Origin: JBFHNV01 sp965365655
GTDB taxonomy: Bacteria > Pseudomonadota > Gammaproteobacteria > HK1
Reading direction: 5' to 3'
NCBI GenBank assembly: GCA_965365655.1
Contig: CBDUCN010000335.1
Coordinates: 1 to 5,530 of the forward strand
DNA length: 5,530 nucleotides
A program made the translations under genes and the position numbers. The first letter of the stretch is position 1, and each line of letters begins with the position of its first letter. The notes beneath the pieces were generated by a model, which worked only from the letters and a program-made list of their open reading frames with translations, ran no database searches and was not told the origin of the DNA. This document shows, piece by piece, positions 5,082 through 5,530 of this stretch.

Positions 5082-5530
5082 ATGAAGCCTCCCACCTCGT
5101 TCCTGCAGCGCCAGGAGCATCGCACGCTGGCACTGATGCTGCTGCTGCTGCACGTCGTGATCTGGTGGGACTTCGGCGGCGGCGTCTCGCGCTCGCTGAT
5201 GCTGGCCCACCTCGGACTGTTCCTGCTGTGGCAGCCGCTGCTGCGCCCGGATCACCGCCTCGACTGGCGCTCCGTGGTCGGCTTCGCCGTGGTCCCGCTG
5301 GCCTTCGTGAGCGCACTGAGCTGGCTGCTGCTGGGGCTCTGGCTGCTGCTCCTGATCGGCCTCGTGGGCGGGCGCGTGAACGTGGCACCGCGGGTGCGCG
5401 TCGCCTACCTGGGCGCGCTGGTCTACCTGGTGCTGGAATTCCTCGTGGGCTGGATGCCGCGCATGTTCTCGCTGGCAGGGCCCACCAGCGACCTGCTGGA
5501 GCTGTTCCGCTTCGGCCTGTTCGCGCTGCC
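5082..5530 (+). CDS. Polytopic membrane protein, N-terminal 149 residues (runs off right edge); possible sensor input domain
   Basis: An open frame from ATG 5082 reads through to the window edge. It begins MKPPTSFLQRQEHRTLALML and contains closely packed hydrophobic segments at about residues 15-29, 37-53, 64-78, 79-97 and 107-125, with a sixth probably starting near 138. Short loops between them include WQPLLRPDHRL and GGRVNVAPRVR. Codon use is strongly G/C-ending and the hydrophobic pattern is regular, which supports a real gene. Compact five- to six-helix N-terminal domains of this sort are common as membrane inputs of sensor histidine kinases, and the loop pattern looks to me like that kind of protein. 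No kinase motif lies inside the window, so this is a guess. It is transcribed divergently from the permease. The ribosome-binding site is weak. Confidence 0.75.
   Translation, partial: MKPPTSFLQRQEHRTLALMLLLLHVVIWWDFGGGVSRSLMLAHLGLFLLWQPLLRPDHRLDWRSVVGFAVVPLAFVSALSWLLLGLWLLLLIGLVGGRVNVAPRVRVAYLGALVYLVLEFLVGWMPRMFSLAGPTSDLLELFRFGLFAL

Noticed and set aside
4216..5388. Extension of the helical protein frame upstream to 5388
   Set aside because: It runs antiparallel through the 5' end of the divergent gene and out of frame through the permease, as Arg/Gly/Ala-rich sequence. The GTGA overlap at 4212-4215 is a natural start.

Overview
The window is GC-rich throughout, with strong G/C bias at third codon positions. 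It encodes Gram-negative envelope functions: a prepilin, ABC exporters, a membrane class III cyclase and a sigma-54 type promoter. This points to a proteobacterium, most likely beta or gamma. There is no rRNA, tRNA, CRISPR array, insertion sequence or phage gene.

Layout, left to right. (1) 1-441, minus strand: the N-terminal part of a type-1 ABC exporter that runs off the left edge. (2) 489-1193, minus: a stand-alone ABC ATPase of the ABC-2/drug-export type. (3) 1265-1963, minus: a prepilin with a textbook class III leader and a C-terminal cysteine pair. A GC-rich hairpin separates it from the ATPase gene. (4) 1964-2113: a divergent control region with an exact-consensus sigma-54 promoter facing the prepilin gene, and a perfect 10-bp tandem repeat over its -24 element. 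(5) 2114-3412, plus: a membrane-anchored class III adenylate cyclase. (6) 3413-3489: a convergent gap with a terminator-like hairpin. (7) 3490-4215, minus: an anchored, alpha-helical, TPR-like protein of unknown function. Its GTG start overlaps the stop of (8) 4212-5003, minus: an ABC-2 type permease. (9) 5004-5081: a short divergent region with the only AT-rich island nearby. (10) 5082-5530, plus: the start of a polytopic membrane protein cut by the right edge.

How the parts may work together. The ATPase lacks membrane segments and the permease lacks an ATPase, so they are the natural halves of one transporter. They lie on the same strand but are separated by the cyclase and the prepilin. 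Prepilin and ATPase probably share the sigma-54 transcript, while permease and anchored helical protein form a second, translationally coupled unit. The arrangement suggests a pilin-associated ABC system with a cAMP-producing enzyme embedded in it. An ABC ATPase needed for type IV pilus biogenesis is known in Myxococcus xanthus (PilH, with PilG and PilI), so the idea has a precedent. Homology to those proteins is not shown here. The functional link is inference; the individual domain calls are much firmer.
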